Shown one piece after another: positions 1 to 9,030 of a stretch of DNA of 64,000 nucleotides. Positions within the stretch are counted from its first letter, which is position 1. Every line of letters begins with the position of its first letter. Location of the stretch: positions 16,437 through 80,436 of the forward strand of contig CADBFP010000005.1 of NCBI GenBank assembly GCA_902793995.1, in the 5' to 3' direction. The translations under genes and the position numbers were made by a program. The notes beneath the pieces are model-generated. The model saw nothing but the letters and a program-made list of their open reading frames with translations. It did not search any database and was not told the DNA's origin. Origin of the DNA: an uncultured Lachnospiraceae bacterium (lineage in GTDB: Bacteria; Bacillota; Clostridia; Lachnospirales; Lachnospiraceae).

Positions 1-2
1 TG

Positions 3-884
3 CGGGGCCGATTGCTGGAAAAAAGCGCCTATATCGAAGCGGCCCTGGATGATCCGGAGCATTATTCCCTCCAGGATTACGGCAGGGAAGTGAAACCCGC
101 CCTTATGACCATCCGAGAGGAGATCCGCGAGCTTCTCTTCTCTTCCGAGAATGGCCGCCTGCTGGCGGAGGGCATCGCCGTGGCCATTGTGGGCCGTCCC
201 AATGTGGGAAAATCTTCCCTTTTGAATTATTTATTGGGCTTTGAGCGGGCCATCGTGACCCAGATTCCCGGCACCACCCGGGATACCATAGAGGAAAGCT
301 GCCGGATCGGGGATTTGCTGCTCAGATTGGCGGATACGGCCGGCATCCGGGACAGCGAGGATGCGGTGGAGCGCATCGGGATAGAGCGTTCCCGGGAGGC
401 CATCAAGGAGGCAGATCTGGTGCTGCTTCTGGCGGACGGCTCCCGGCCTTTGGAGGAGGAGGACGAGGCCCTGCGGGAGCTTTGCGTGGGAAAACCCGCT
501 CTTCTGCTTCTCAACAAGGCGGATCTGGGATTGGCGGTATCTCCGGAAACGGAGGAAAAACGCCTGGATATCCCCTGCTTTGCCGTTTCTGCCCGGACCG
601 GGGAAGGCCTGGACCGGGTGACGGAGCATATCCGGCAGATGTTCTGCCTGGAGGAAATCCGCCGGCAGCCGGTATTGGTGACGAATTTGCGGCATAAAGC
701 GCTTCTTCGGGAAGCGGAGCAGGGCCTTGACCTTGTGCTGGATAGCATAGACAAACAAATGCCGGAGGATTTCTGGACCATCGATTTGATGGGGGCTTAC
801 CGGGCCCTGGGCCTGATCATAGGCGAAGAGGCAGGGGAAGACCTGATTAACGAAATCTTCGGCAAATTCTGCATGGGCAAATAA
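3..884 (+). CDS. mnmE: tRNA uridine-5-carboxymethylaminomethyl modification GTPase MnmE (5'-truncated by window edge)
   Basis: With MnmG this GTPase modifies the wobble uridine (U34) of certain tRNAs. The frame is open from the left edge, so the N-terminal folate-binding domain is missing and only about the last 294 residues are present. Counting from the TTG at 12, the G domain shows GRPNVGKSS (G1, residues 61-69), DTAG (G3, 108-111) and NKAD (G4, 168-171). The C-terminus ends FCMGK, the conserved C-x-G-K tail whose cysteine is typical of MnmE. The stop lies one base before the mnmG start, so the two are translationally adjacent. The TTG at 12 is not the real start. Confidence 0.97.
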   Translation, partial: RGRLLEKSAYIEAALDDPEHYSLQDYGREVKPALMTIREEIRELLFSSENGRLLAEGIAVAIVGRPNVGKSSLLNYLLGFERAIVTQIPGTTRDTIEESCRIGDLLLRLADTAGIRDSEDAVERIGIERSREAIKEADLVLLLADGSRPLEEEDEALRELCVGKPALLLLNKADLGLAVSPETEEKRLDIPCFAVSARTGEGLDRVTEHIRQMFCLEEIRRQPVLVTNLRHKALLREAEQGLDLVLDSIDKQMPEDFWTIDLMGAYRALGLIIGEEAGEDLINEIFGKFCMGK

Positions 885-885
885 G

Positions 886-2775
886 ATGAGTCTGAATCAA
901 ACAACAAAAACCGATGTGATCGTGGTGGGCGCCGGCCATGCGGGCTGCGAGGCGGCTCTGGCGGCGGCCCGGCTGGGAAAAGAGGTTATCCTGTTTACGG
1001 TAAGCGTGGACAGCATTGCCATGATGCCCTGCAATCCCAATATAGGCGGCAGCTCCAAGGGTCATTTGGTCCGGGAAGTGGACGCTTTGGGGGGCGAAAT
1101 GGGCCGGAACATCGATAAGGCCTTTATTCAAAGCAAAATGCTGAACGAATCCAAGGGGCCGGCGGTGCATTCCCTAAGGGCCCAGGCGGACAAGCGGGCC
1201 TACTCCCAATATATGCGGGAAACCCTTGAAAATACGCCGAATCTGTACATCCGCCAGGCGGAAATTGCCAAAATCCTGGTGGAGGATGGCGCAGTAAAAG
1301 GAGTGGAAAGCGTCAGCGGCTGGCAGTTTCTGGCACCGGCGGTGATTCTGTGTACCGGAACATACCTGAAAGCCCGCTGTCTCCACGGGGAGGTCAGCGA
1401 AGAAACGGGACCTAACGGATTAAAGCGGGCGGAATATCTTTCCGACTCTCTGCGGGAGGCGGGGCTGAGGCTTCTGCGCTTTAAAACCGGCACGCCGGCC
1501 CGCGTGGACGGCCGCACGGTGGATTTCTCAAAAATGGAGGAACAAAAAGGGGATGATCCCATCACGCCCTTTTCCTTCACCAACACGGCGGAATCCCTTA
1601 AACGGCCTCAGATTTCCTGCTGGCTGACCTATACCAATGAGGAAACCCATGCGGTAATCCGGGATAATATAGACCGGAGCCCCCTCTTCTCCGGGGCAAT
1701 CACGGAAAGCGGGCCCCGTTACTGTCCTTCCATAGAGGATAAAGTGGTCAAGTTCCCGGATAAGGACCGGCATCAGCTTTTTTTGGAGCCGGAGGGGCTT
1801 TATACCCATGAAATGTACATTTCAGGCATGTCCTCTTCCTTGCCGGAGGATGTACAGGAGGCTATGATTCATACGGTGCCGGGACTGGAAAAGGCCCGCA
1901 TCGTCCGCAGCGCCTATGCCATCATGTATGATCTGATCGATGCCACTCAGCTGAAACACACCCTGGAATGCAAGAGCATCAGGGGGCTTTTCAGCGCCGG
2001 CCAAAGCAACGGATCCTCCGGATATGAGGAGGCGGCGGCTCAGGGGTTGATAGCCGGCATCAATGCGGCCCGGCTGATTGACGGGGCGGAGCCTTTCGTG
2101 CTCAGCCGCTCCGAGGCCTATATCGGGGTCCTTATTGATGATTTGGTAACCAAAGAGAATCAGGAACCCTACCGGATGATGACATCCCGGGCAGAGTATC
2201 GGCTGCTGCTGCGGCAGGACAATGCGGACTTGCGACTTACCCCCCGGGGGTATTCTGTCGGATTGATCGATGCAGAGAGGTATCAGCGTTTTAGCTTGAA
2301 ACAGCAGCAAATCCGGCAGGAGGTAGAGCGGGTAAAGAAGTTGGTGATCCCTCCTTCTGAAGAGGTCCAGGCCTTGCTGGAGCAATATCATTCCACGCCT
2401 CTGAAAACGGGCTGTCCCTTGTCTGAATTGGTAAAACGCCCGGAGTTGGATTATGAGAGCCTCTCTCCTATCGACCCGGAACGGCCGATGCTGCCTGGGG
2501 ATGTGCAGGAACAGGTGAACATCAGTTTGAAATACGAAGGATATATCGCCAGACAGGAACAGCAGGTGGAGCACTTTGCCAGACTGGAGAAGCGGCGGAT
2601 CCCGGCGAATGTGGATTATGCTGCCGTCAGCAGTCTCCGCCTGGAAGCGCGGCAGAAGCTGGAACGGATCCGTCCGGAAACCTTGGGCCAGGCCTCCCGT
2701 ATCTCCGGGGTGAATCCCGCGGATATAGCCGTCTTGCAGGTCTATTTGGAAAAACATAAACACACTGAACCATAA
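886..2775 (+). CDS. mnmG: tRNA uridine-5-carboxymethylaminomethyl modification enzyme MnmG (GidA)
   Basis: FAD-dependent partner of MnmE in U34 modification; cytosolic. The Rossmann FAD-binding motif GAGHAG lies at residues 15-20. It is followed by the family blocks [23 protein letters not shown]-like (about 45-68), [12 protein letters not shown] and [15 protein letters not shown]. The length of 629 aa is normal for the family. The gene starts one base after the mnmE stop with no clear Shine-Dalgarno sequence, which suggests translational coupling. The C-terminal MnmE/tRNA-interaction domain is complete. Downstream lie parS sites and rsmG, the usual order near the origin in Firmicutes. Confidence 0.98.
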   Translation: MSLNQTTKTDVIVVGAGHAGCEAALAAARLGKEVILFTVSVDSIAMMPCNPNIGGSSKGHLVREVDALGGEMGRNIDKAFIQSKMLNESKGPAVHSLRAQADKRAYSQYMRETLENTPNLYIRQAEIAKILVEDGAVKGVESVSGWQFLAPAVILCTGTYLKARCLHGEVSEETGPNGLKRAEYLSDSLREAGLRLLRFKTGTPARVDGRTVDFSKMEEQKGDDPITPFSFTNTAESLKRPQISCWLTYTNEETHAVIRDNIDRSPLFSGAITESGPRYCPSIEDKVVKFPDKDRHQLFLEPEGLYTHEMYISGMSSSLPEDVQEAMIHTVPGLEKARIVRSAYAIMYDLIDATQLKHTLECKSIRGLFSAGQSNGSSGYEEAAAQGLIAGINAARLIDGAEPFVLSRSEAYIGVLIDDLVTKENQEPYRMMTSRAEYRLLLRQDNADLRLTPRGYSVGLIDAERYQRFSLKQQQIRQEVERVKKLVIPPSEEVQALLEQYHSTPLKTGCPLSELVKRPELDYESLSPIDPERPMLPGDVQEQVNISLKYEGYIARQEQQVEHFARLEKRRIPANVDYAAVSSLRLEARQKLERIRPETLGQASRISGVNPADIAVLQVYLEKHKHTEP

Positions 2776-2786
2776 AAGGCCTTATA

Positions 2787-2802
2787 TGTTTCACGTGAAA
2801 CA
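2787..2802. promoter_or_regulatory. parS: parS site 1 (ParB/Spo0J-binding centromere)
   Basis: A perfect copy of the 16-bp palindrome TGTTTCACGTGAAACA, known as the binding site of ParB/Spo0J. It lies just after mnmG and about 1.8 kb upstream of parB. It is one of three identical copies within 260 bp. Confidence 0.97.
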
Positions 2803-2821
2803 CCATCATAATACTTCCAAA

Positions 2822-2837
2822 TGTTTCACGTGAAACA
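2822..2837. promoter_or_regulatory. parS: parS site 2
   Basis: Second perfect TGTTTCACGTGAAACA palindrome, 35 bp (start to start) from site 1. Close spacing would favour ParB loading and spreading. Confidence 0.97.
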
Positions 2838-2894
2838 TTCAGCTAGATGGCATCTGACACTTCCTGAGTTTTCACTGAGCGTTTCATGATCGGG

Positions 2895-2935
2895 CCCTGA
2901 GCTTGTCGAAGGGCCTGTCGAAGGTTGTCGAAGGG
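2895..2935. repeat. Dispersed CCCTTCGACA/GCTCAGGG-type intergenic repeat, copy 1
   Basis: Contains CCCTGAGCTTGTCGAAGGG followed by two more partial TGTCGAAGG units. It is the inverse orientation of the copies at 39178, 41585 and 42178. It lies between parS sites 2 and 3 and has no coding content. This motif is a widespread intergenic repeat type; its role is unknown. Confidence 0.8.
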
Positions 2936-2995
2936 CGGCCCGCAGTTCTCCCGTCAAAAACTTTCGTAATTCTCCTCTCCAACCGAATGTTTCTC

Positions 2996-3024
2996 TTTAC
3001 GAATCCACCATATACATGTATAAT
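2996..3024 (+). promoter_or_regulatory. Predicted sigma-A promoter of rsmG-parAB operon
   Basis: TTTACG (2996-3001), a 17-bp spacer, then a consensus TATAAT (3019-3024). The predicted transcription start near 3031 coincides with the first base of parS site 3, so ParB bound there could affect this promoter. Confidence 0.7.
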
Positions 3025-3030
3025 AGACCA

Positions 3031-3046
3031 TGTTTCACGTGAAACA
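3031..3046. promoter_or_regulatory. parS: parS site 3 overlapping the predicted rsmG transcription start
   Basis: Third perfect TGTTTCACGTGAAACA. Its last base is the first base of an upstream ATG (3046). It starts 7 bp after the TATAAT box, so it occupies the +1 to +16 region. Confidence 0.96.
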
Positions 3047-3057
3047 TGAGGAGTAAA

Positions 3058-3777
3058 ATGCAAAACAAACAAGATAATTTGATCAAAACCTTCCAAAATG
3101 CAGGAATTTCCTTATCTTTGGCTCAGGCGGATGCTTTCCTGCAGTATGCTTTGCTATTGGAAGAATGGAATCAGAAAATCAATTTAACCGCTATTACGGA
3201 TTTTCAGGAGGTGGTCCATAAGCATTTTTTGGACAGCGTATATCCCTTCACCTTATTGAAAGCGGATACGGATATTACCTTACTTGATGTGGGTTCCGGA
3301 GCCGGTTTTCCGGGAATTCCGCTGAAAATCCTATTCCCGAAGCTGCAAATATCGCTCTTAGACTCCCTCAATAAGCGTATCCGCTTCTTAAATGAGGTGA
3401 TTGGGCAGCTTCATTTGACCAATATAAGGGCCATACACGGTAGAGCCGAGGATTTTGCCAAACAAATGGATTATCGGGAACAATTTGACATGGTGACCGC
3501 CCGTGCCGTGGCTCCTATGCGGATTTTGGCGGAATATTGCCTCCCCTTTGTGCGGCTTGGCGGCTATTTTTGGGCTTATAAAGCCGAAAATGTAGCTGAA
3601 GAAGTGAAATTGGCCGAAAAGGCCATTTCAATACTAGGCGGTGTAGGGCCGGAGTCCTTGCATTATACCTTACCGGAATCGGAAGCAGGCAGGTCCTTGA
3701 TTCAATACCAAAAAATCGCTCTTTCCCCGGCATCTTACCCCCGTAAGGCCGGAACGATAGCAAAAAAGCCCTTGTGA
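3058..3777 (+). CDS. rsmG: 16S rRNA (guanine527-N7)-methyltransferase RsmG (GidB)
   Basis: SAM-dependent methyltransferase that makes m7G527 in 16S rRNA. The SAM-binding motif is DVGSGAGFPGIPLKILFP, about residues 75-92. I chose the ATG at 3058 because GAGGAG sits at 3048-3053. The ATG at 3046 overlaps parS and has no ribosome binding site. The length of about 239 aa is typical. The gene is followed 18 bp later by parA in the conserved rsmG-parA-parB order. Loss of RsmG is known to give low-level streptomycin resistance in other bacteria. Confidence 0.97.
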   Translation: MQNKQDNLIKTFQNAGISLSLAQADAFLQYALLLEEWNQKINLTAITDFQEVVHKHFLDSVYPFTLLKADTDITLLDVGSGAGFPGIPLKILFPKLQISLLDSLNKRIRFLNEVIGQLHLTNIRAIHGRAEDFAKQMDYREQFDMVTARAVAPMRILAEYCLPFVRLGGYFWAYKAENVAEEVKLAEKAISILGGVGPESLHYTLPESEAGRSLIQYQKIALSPASYPRKAGTIAKKPL

Positions 3778-3795
3778 GGGACAAAAAGGAGTATT

Positions 3796-4572
3796 ATGGG
3801 ACGCATTATAGCAGTTGCCAACCAGAAAGGCGGCGTAGGAAAAACCACCACAGTGATAAATCTGTCCGCTGCCTTGGCAGAAAACGGCAAAAAAGTCCTT
3901 GTGATTGATATGGATCCCCAGGGAAACACTTCCAGCGGACTCGGAATCAACAAGGATAGCCTTGAAAATACCATTTATCAGCTTCTATTGGGAGATTGCG
4001 AAATTCAGGATTGTATATATCCTGTGGGATATAAACACTTAAAAATCCTTCCTTCCCGAGTAGAGCTGGCTGGCGCAGAAGTGGAACTAATTGGAACGCA
4101 AAACAGCCAGTTCATTTTGAAGAACGCGCTGGAAAGCCTGCAATACCAATATGATTTTATCTTAATTGACTGTCCGCCTTCCCTGAATCTGCTTACCATC
4201 AATGCCATGGCGGCGGCCCATACGGTGCTGGTACCGATTCAGTGCGAGTTTTATGCCTTGGAAGGTCTTTCCCAGTTGATGTACACGGTGGGCTTGGTGC
4301 AGAAAAGCCTGAATCCGGCCCTAAAAATTGACGGGGTGGTCTTTACCATGTATGATGTGCGGAATAATTTGTCCGGAGAAGTGGTGGAGAATGTTAAGGA
4401 GAACTTTAAGGAACACATTTACCGCACCCTGATTCCTCGGAATGTGCGCCTGGCCGAGGCGCCCAGTTACGGAAAACCCATTACCGTATATGACAGTAAA
4501 TCCGCCGGCGCAGACAGTTATCGGAAACTGGCCCGGGAAGTGATGAAAAATAAAGTGGAAGGCATAGGTTAA
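3796..4572 (+). CDS. parA: Chromosome partitioning ATPase ParA/Soj
   Basis: MinD/ParA-family ATPase that works with ParB and parS in origin segregation and, in relatives, in controlling DnaA. It has the deviant Walker [10 protein letters not shown] at residues 11-19, a Walker A' block DMDPQGN near 40, and the Walker B-like [10 protein letters not shown] near 120. At 258 aa it is a short Soj-type protein without the N-terminal HTH of plasmid type Ia ParA. An AAAGGAG ribosome binding site precedes the ATG. It is cotranscribed with parB, 15 bp downstream. Confidence 0.97.
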   Translation: MGRIIAVANQKGGVGKTTTVINLSAALAENGKKVLVIDMDPQGNTSSGLGINKDSLENTIYQLLLGDCEIQDCIYPVGYKHLKILPSRVELAGAEVELIGTQNSQFILKNALESLQYQYDFILIDCPPSLNLLTINAMAAAHTVLVPIQCEFYALEGLSQLMYTVGLVQKSLNPALKIDGVVFTMYDVRNNLSGEVVENVKENFKEHIYRTLIPRNVRLAEAPSYGKPITVYDSKSAGADSYRKLAREVMKNKVEGIG

Positions 4573-4587
4573 AAGAAAGGAGCGCAG

Positions 4588-5529
4588 ATGGCAAGGAAAA
4601 ATGCACTGGGACGAGGCCTGGGAGCCCTGATTCCCGGATTTGAAGAAGAAAAAGTGGATAAACCCCAGGAAAATTTGACGAAGCCTCAAAAGTTATCCAC
4701 AAAAAAGGCGGAACCTGTGGATAACTCCGTGGATAACACGAACAAAGTTTTGCTTTTGCCCCTGTCCAAGGTGGAGCCCCGGGAGGATCAGCCCCGAATG
4801 GTTTTTGATGAGAAAGCCCTGGAGGAGCTGGCAGAATCCATTAAACAACAGGGGGTACTCCAGCCTATCATAGTAGTCCAGCGGGATAAGCATTACGAAA
4901 TCGTAATGGGAGAGAGGCGCTGGCGGGCTGCCAAACTGGCAGGATTGACCAAAATTCCTGCCATCGTGCGGGAGTACCAGGAGCAGGAGCTGCTGGAAGT
5001 TGCCCTGATCGAGAATATTCAACGGGAAAACTTAAATCCCATTGAAGAGGCTCAGGCTTATCAGCATTTAATTGATAATTTGGGCATCCGCCAGGAAGAT
5101 GTAGCCCGGCGGGTGGCCAAGAGCCGGACCGCCGTGACCAACAGCCTGCGGCTTTTGAAGTTGGAGGAGCGGGTGCAGGCCCTGATTATGGAAGGGCGTC
5201 TCAGTGAGGGCCATGGGCGCAGTTTGCTATCGCTAACTGACAGGGCGCAGCAGTTCCCTCTGGCGGAGGAAATCATAAGCCGCCAGCTAAGCGTGCGGGA
5301 AACGGAGCGGCTGGTAAAGAAGATGAATGAAGGCCCGGCGCCGAAACCCCTTAAAAAACCCCTCTTGCGGGACGGCCGGGACATTGCTTATGACGAACTG
5401 GTGCTTTCTTTAAGGAAATCTCTGGGAACCAAGGTGGATATCCGCCGCACCGGCGCCAATAAGGGGCAGATTGTCATAGATTATTATTCTCTGGAAGACT
5501 TGGAACAGCTTCTGGACAGACTGAAATAG
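4588..5529 (+). CDS. parB: Chromosome partitioning protein ParB/Spo0J
   Basis: CTP-dependent DNA clamp that loads at parS. The N-terminal LGRGLGALIPG stimulates ParA ATPase in homologues. The ParB/Srx CTP-binding fold includes GERRWRAAKLAG (residues 108-119) and ENIQRENLNPIEEA (142-155). A helix-turn-helix for parS recognition lies at about 168-190, and the C-terminal dimerisation region ends in an EDLEQLLDRL helix. A charged linker with DNSVDNTNK joins the tail to the core. The three parS sites 1.5-1.8 kb upstream are its obvious targets. Confidence 0.97.
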   Translation: MARKNALGRGLGALIPGFEEEKVDKPQENLTKPQKLSTKKAEPVDNSVDNTNKVLLLPLSKVEPREDQPRMVFDEKALEELAESIKQQGVLQPIIVVQRDKHYEIVMGERRWRAAKLAGLTKIPAIVREYQEQELLEVALIENIQRENLNPIEEAQAYQHLIDNLGIRQEDVARRVAKSRTAVTNSLRLLKLEERVQALIMEGRLSEGHGRSLLSLTDRAQQFPLAEEIISRQLSVRETERLVKKMNEGPAPKPLKKPLLRDGRDIAYDELVLSLRKSLGTKVDIRRTGANKGQIVIDYYSLEDLEQLLDRLK

Positions 5530-5539
5530 GAGAGGGAGC

Positions 5540-6085
5540 ATGGGCAGTAAACTTTTTGAAAAATGGGGCATTGATCCCGGTCTGGTGGTCCTGGTGCTGC
5601 TGGTTCTGGTTTTGGTGCTGGTGGGGCTGGTGATATATTATGCCTTCCGGGCCCAGCGGCTCTCCCGCAGTTATGAACAGTTTATGCGGGGCAAAAGGGG
5701 GGCGGATCTGGAGAGTACGATGCTGGAGCTCTCCGCCAAGCTGGACCGGATGCAGAACCAGGAAATGGCCACCAAGGATATGCTGCGGGTCATTAACCGG
5801 AAGCAGGTAAACTCCTACCAGAAGATCGGCATCAAAAAATACAACGCCTTTGAAGGCATGGGGGGCATGGCCAGCTTTGCTTTGGCCCTTTTGGATTGGG
5901 AAAACAACGGCATTATCCTGAATGTGGTCCACAGCCGCAGCAGCTGCTACAGCTACTTGAAGGAAATCACGGAGGGTGAATGCGAGGTGGCGCTGGGAGC
6001 GGAGGAAAAGGCCGCCCTGATGCAGGCCACCCGGAAAAAGGATCGTTTTTACGATAAGGATGAGGAGATTTTGGAGGAATCATGA
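5540..6085 (+). CDS. DUF4446 family membrane-anchored protein
   Basis: A 181-aa protein with one strongly hydrophobic N-terminal segment (about residues 14-35, rich in VLLVLVLVLVGLV) and a coiled-coil-prone stretch (about 45-90). A soluble domain follows with FEGMGGMASFALALLDWENNGIILNVVHSR-type sequence, which is characteristic of DUF4446. Such genes commonly follow parB in Firmicutes; the function is not established. It starts 10 bp after parB and overlaps the next gene by 4 bp (ATGA), so it belongs to the same operon. Confidence 0.85.
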   Translation: MGSKLFEKWGIDPGLVVLVLLVLVLVLVGLVIYYAFRAQRLSRSYEQFMRGKRGADLESTMLELSAKLDRMQNQEMATKDMLRVINRKQVNSYQKIGIKKYNAFEGMGGMASFALALLDWENNGIILNVVHSRSSCYSYLKEITEGECEVALGAEEKAALMQATRKKDRFYDKDEEILEES

Positions 6086-7335
6086 GCCAAAATAATGAAA
6101 CAGCACAGCACAAAAGGGGCTTTATGCAAACCCCCGCTTTCATGAGAATGAAGAAGATTCTGGCCCTTCTTCTGGCCGCCGCCACCCTGGTTTTAATCGG
6201 CATCACCCTGATTCGCCTGGGTAAGGTGCCCGGGGTAACGGAAAGCATTCCAATGCACTTTGTCCGGGTCACGGAAGCAGGGGAAGAGGAGTACGAGGAC
6301 GAAACCATCTGTCCGGTGGAATATGAATCCGAGGACGGCGAATACACCTGTCTGGTTAATTACTCTTTTGAGGAGTGGGAGGAGCTGCCTTCCGGCCACG
6401 AGATAGAGGGCTGGGTGTATTTGCTGGAAGACGGCCGCTATACGGCCTTTGACCATGAAGCCGCAGAGCCGGAGATTGCCGCAGCGGTGCGGGACTTAAA
6501 TGCGGATGCCAACCGGCGGCAGCTGAGTATCGCCCTGGCTTTGGGCCTCATGGCCATCAGTTTCTTTTTGATGGTGCGCTGGGGCCGTTTCTTCAGTGAT
6601 TACGAGCAGATCTGGTTCCTGTCCATCATGGTTCTGGCGGGCGTTATCTCAATTATAGTGCCGGAAGAGGATATAAACGGTGTCAAAGGCATTTATATAA
6701 TGGCCCTGTATCTGGCGGATACCTTCCTGAATATCCTCTGCGAGCTGCTGATCGCCAAGCAGAGCAAGTGGAACTTCATCGTCTCTGTGTTTGTGGAGAT
6801 CACGGAAATCGTCATCTGCATTGTGCTGGCTTACCGTTTTGCTACTTTGGCCACGACGTTGTTCTTCTGGCTGCCTATTGATATCATCAGTTTTATCAAC
6901 TGGCACAAACATCCGGACCGGCAGGAAGAGGAGCTGACCAAGGTGCGCAAGCTATCCGGTGCCACCCGGGTGCTGATCCTGCTGGCGGTGGCCATCTGGA
7001 CGGTGGTGGTGGGCTATTTCCTCTCCGGACTCAATATCCGGACGGATCTCTTCGGGGGCAATGCCACCCTGGAGACCATCGTCATATACTTCGATGCCTG
7101 CGCCTCGGCCATCGGCATTGTGAACGGGGTGCTGATTTTCCTGCGCTATCAGGAGCAATGGTTTGCCTGGATCGCCTGCTCCCTGCTGGAAGCGGTGATT
7201 AATATCCTCTCCGGCCAGTATGTGTTGCTGGTGTTAAAGGCGGGGTACCTCACCAATTCCACCTATGGCTATATCAAGTGGCACAAATATATTCACAGCC
7301 ACGAGAAGGAAGAGGAAAAACTGCTGTCGCTGTAG
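6082..7335 (+). CDS. PnuC-like nicotinamide riboside/mononucleotide transporter with an N-terminal extension
   Basis: Integral membrane protein of 417 aa. The C-terminal 230 residues resemble PnuC: several membrane helices, a QWFAWIACSLLEAVINI block and a terminal YGYIKWHKYIHS, as PnuC proteins end. PnuC proteins take up nicotinamide riboside for NAD synthesis by facilitated diffusion. Residues 1-150 are unusual: one membrane helix (about 18-40) and then an acidic, probably extracytoplasmic domain (about 45-150). The internal segment SKWNFIVSVFVEITEIVICIV also fits the PnuC pattern. The substrate is inferred; no NAD riboswitch or kinase gene is adjacent. A distant relative of other function is possible. 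Confidence 0.6.
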   Translation: MSQNNETAQHKRGFMQTPAFMRMKKILALLLAAATLVLIGITLIRLGKVPGVTESIPMHFVRVTEAGEEEYEDETICPVEYESEDGEYTCLVNYSFEEWEELPSGHEIEGWVYLLEDGRYTAFDHEAAEPEIAAAVRDLNADANRRQLSIALALGLMAISFFLMVRWGRFFSDYEQIWFLSIMVLAGVISIIVPEEDINGVKGIYIMALYLADTFLNILCELLIAKQSKWNFIVSVFVEITEIVICIVLAYRFATLATTLFFWLPIDIISFINWHKHPDRQEEELTKVRKLSGATRVLILLAVAIWTVVVGYFLSGLNIRTDLFGGNATLETIVIYFDACASAIGIVNGVLIFLRYQEQWFAWIACSLLEAVINILSGQYVLLVLKAGYLTNSTYGYIKWHKYIHSHEKEEEKLLSL

Positions 7336-7336
7336 A

Positions 7337-7372
7337 GGTGCCAGGAGGGGTCCCCTTGGCGCACTTTTACGG
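7337..7372 (+). terminator. Imperfect hairpin followed by short T run after the pnuC-like gene
   Basis: GTGCCAGGAGGGG and CCCCTTGGCGCAC can form an imperfect stem followed by TTTTA. It ends the operon that began at mnmE. The imperfect pairing makes this tentative. Confidence 0.4.
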
Positions 7373-7431
7373 AACAGGGCTCTTGTCTGCGACAAATAAG
7401 GCAGAGAAGACTTTGTAAGAGGGAGGCGCTT

Positions 7432-8283
7432 ATGAAAAAAGTGATATCCTGTATGCCTATGATTCTTTTGGCCGTTTTGCTTTCCGCCTGCGGAGGAGGG
7501 GAAGCATCCCCGGATCTCTTTGGAAGGGTCAGCGAGAGGGCCATGGAGCAAGGCTCCCTGCAATTGACGGTTTTAGAGACTGGAACGGATATGTCCGGAG
7601 CCGGCTGCTCCGGCTGGAGCGGCTGGAAATTCGGGAATTATGCGTCGATTGTGAAAGAGCTGAAAAGGGTAAAGGCCAGACCGGCGGAGGATTTCACCGC
7701 AGAGAAAATGACATTTCCTCTTTATGAGATCAGCTTGCCCCAGGAGGATGGGTTTGACTTGTTTCTTTGCTGGACAAACGGTTATTTAATTGACCAGCAG
7801 GGGAAGGCTTACCGCTTTGATTATGATTTTGCCAAACTGGCCCAGGGGGAGTGGTCCCATAAAAGCGGGAAAGAGGGCCTGAATGTATTTATCGGCCGCT
7901 ATCTGACGGAGCTGGAGGGCCGGTGGATCTTTGACCGCCTGCCGCAGAAGGAGGAGACCTCTGGGCCGGAGGGGATAAAAATGGAGATCCTGTCTGTTGA
8001 GCAGGGAATCGTCAGTGTTGAAATCCGTAATGAGAGCAGCCGGGATTGGATGTATGGGAAGTATTATCATCTGGAAGTGACGGATGGAAAAAACTGGTAT
8101 TATGCCCCTTATTTTCCCCGGCGGCCCCTGGCATTTGAAGACATCGGCCTGATATTGCCGGCCGGGGAAAGTACCCGGAGGAGCTACTCGCTGGAACCTT
8201 GGATGCCGCTGCCCACGGGGCGCTACCGTGTAGTGGCAGGGGGCGGACCCCACGAGCTAAGTGCGGAGTTTGATATGCCCTAA
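7432..8283 (+). CDS. Lipoprotein with C-terminal Ig-like (Big) domain
   Basis: The signal peptide of about 19 residues ends in the lipobox LLSAC, so the mature protein would be anchored by a lipidated cysteine. The C-terminal 110 residues (about 175-283) show a pattern of EIRNESSRDWMYGKYYHLEV, GESTRRSYSLEPW and PTGRYRVVAGG. This resembles bacterial Ig-like domains annotated as Big_14/immunoglobulin-like; the GxYR ending is the hallmark. The central part is unassigned. An AGGGAGG ribosome binding site lies at about 7420. The gene is monocistronic, with a convergent neighbour. No function is known. Confidence 0.7.
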   Translation: MKKVISCMPMILLAVLLSACGGGEASPDLFGRVSERAMEQGSLQLTVLETGTDMSGAGCSGWSGWKFGNYASIVKELKRVKARPAEDFTAEKMTFPLYEISLPQEDGFDLFLCWTNGYLIDQQGKAYRFDYDFAKLAQGEWSHKSGKEGLNVFIGRYLTELEGRWIFDRLPQKEETSGPEGIKMEILSVEQGIVSVEIRNESSRDWMYGKYYHLEVTDGKNWYYAPYFPRRPLAFEDIGLILPAGESTRRSYSLEPWMPLPTGRYRVVAGGGPHELSAEFDMP

Positions 8284-8306
8284 AGGCGCCGGGAGCGTAG
8301 AAAACT

Positions 8307-8328
8307 GCACCGGAAGACCCTCCGGTGC
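8307..8328. terminator. Bidirectional hairpin between lipoprotein gene and tdk
   Basis: Perfect 8-bp arms GCACCGGA and TCCGGTGC around a 6-nt loop, between two convergent genes that end at 8283 and 8330. There is no strong T run. Confidence 0.6.
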
Positions 8329-8329
8329 G

Positions 8330-8902
8330 TTACGGCCGCAGCCGGCCTTCGTAATAATGTTTGCGGCAGAGGGGGGTGTAGGCGTCATTAGCGCCCAGCA
8401 CAATGGTTTCTCCCTCCCGCACCAGGGTATCTCCCACATAGCGGGCGTTGAAGCGGGCTTTTTTGCCGCACCAGCAGATGGTAGGGATTTCTTCGATTTC
8501 ATCCGCCAGCTCCAACAGCCGTTTGGAGCCCTCGAAAAGCAGGCTGCGGAAATCGGACTTTAAGCCGTAGCAGATGACGGGAATCTTGTATTCATCCACC
8601 ACTTTCACAAAGTCCTCCACCTGGGCAGCGGTCAAAAACTGGGCTTCATCCACGATGATGCAGTCCGGTTTTTCTTTTCCGGTGAAGAAGGCTTCCTCCC
8701 GGGCCAGCAGTTCCTCTGCCGTAAGGCAGGGGGCTTCCAGCCCCATGCGGGAATGCACCACCAGATCCCCGTCCCGTTTGTCCAGGGCGGGCTTGCACAG
8801 CAGGGCTTTTTTCCCCCGCTCCAGATAATTATATTGCACCATTAGAGCGTTGGCGCTTTTACTGGCGCCCATGGCGCCGTAGCGGAAATATAATTTGGCC
8901 AT
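8330..8902 (-). CDS. tdk: Thymidine kinase (type II)
   Basis: Salvage enzyme phosphorylating thymidine to dTMP. The start is ATG at 8902 (MAKLYFRYGAMGASKSANAL), giving 190 aa, the usual length. An upstream extension to 8980 is ignored because it crosses the promoter. The P-loop reads GAMGASKS; the usual glycine before the lysine is replaced by serine, a variant I believe occurs in some clostridial TKs. A DEAQFL Walker B, the thymidine lasso region and a CWCG...CRKHY zinc-binding set are present. The gene runs divergently from udk, another pyrimidine salvage gene. Confidence 0.93.
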   Translation of the reverse strand: MAKLYFRYGAMGASKSANALMVQYNYLERGKKALLCKPALDKRDGDLVVHSRMGLEAPCLTAEELLAREEAFFTGKEKPDCIIVDEAQFLTAAQVEDFVKVVDEYKIPVICYGLKSDFRSLLFEGSKRLLELADEIEEIPTICWCGKKARFNARYVGDTLVREGETIVLGANDAYTPLCRKHYYEGRLRP

Positions 8903-8935
8903 AAGGGTCTCCGTTTTGCGTTGAAAGATGGCTAT

Positions 8936-8964
8936 ATTATACAACCGCAGAAGGGAAATGGCAA
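8936..8964 (-). promoter_or_regulatory. Promoter of tdk
   Basis: Read on the minus strand: TTGCCA (8964-8959), a 17-bp spacer, TATAAT (8941-8936). It lies 34 bp upstream of the tdk start and face to face with the udk promoter. Confidence 0.7.
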
Positions 8965-8974
8965 TCGGAGTATC

Positions 8975-9003
8975 TTGCAATCTGCCAGGGCATTTGATAC
9001 AAT
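8975..9003 (+). promoter_or_regulatory. Promoter of udk
   Basis: TTGCAA (8975-8980), a 17-bp spacer, TACAAT (8998-9003), 28 bp upstream of the udk ATG. An AAAGGAGG ribosome binding site follows. Confidence 0.7.
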
Positions 9004-9030
9004 CGGGGCAGCGAAAAAAGGAGGTCGCAT

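Noticed and set aside
3046-3058. ATG at 3046 as the rsmG start
   Set aside because: It overlaps parS and the predicted transcription start and lacks a ribosome binding site; the ATG at 3058 follows GAGGAG.
8903-8980. Longer N-terminus of thymidine kinase from 8980
   Set aside because: It contains the tdk promoter elements; the MAKLYFRYG start gives the normal length.
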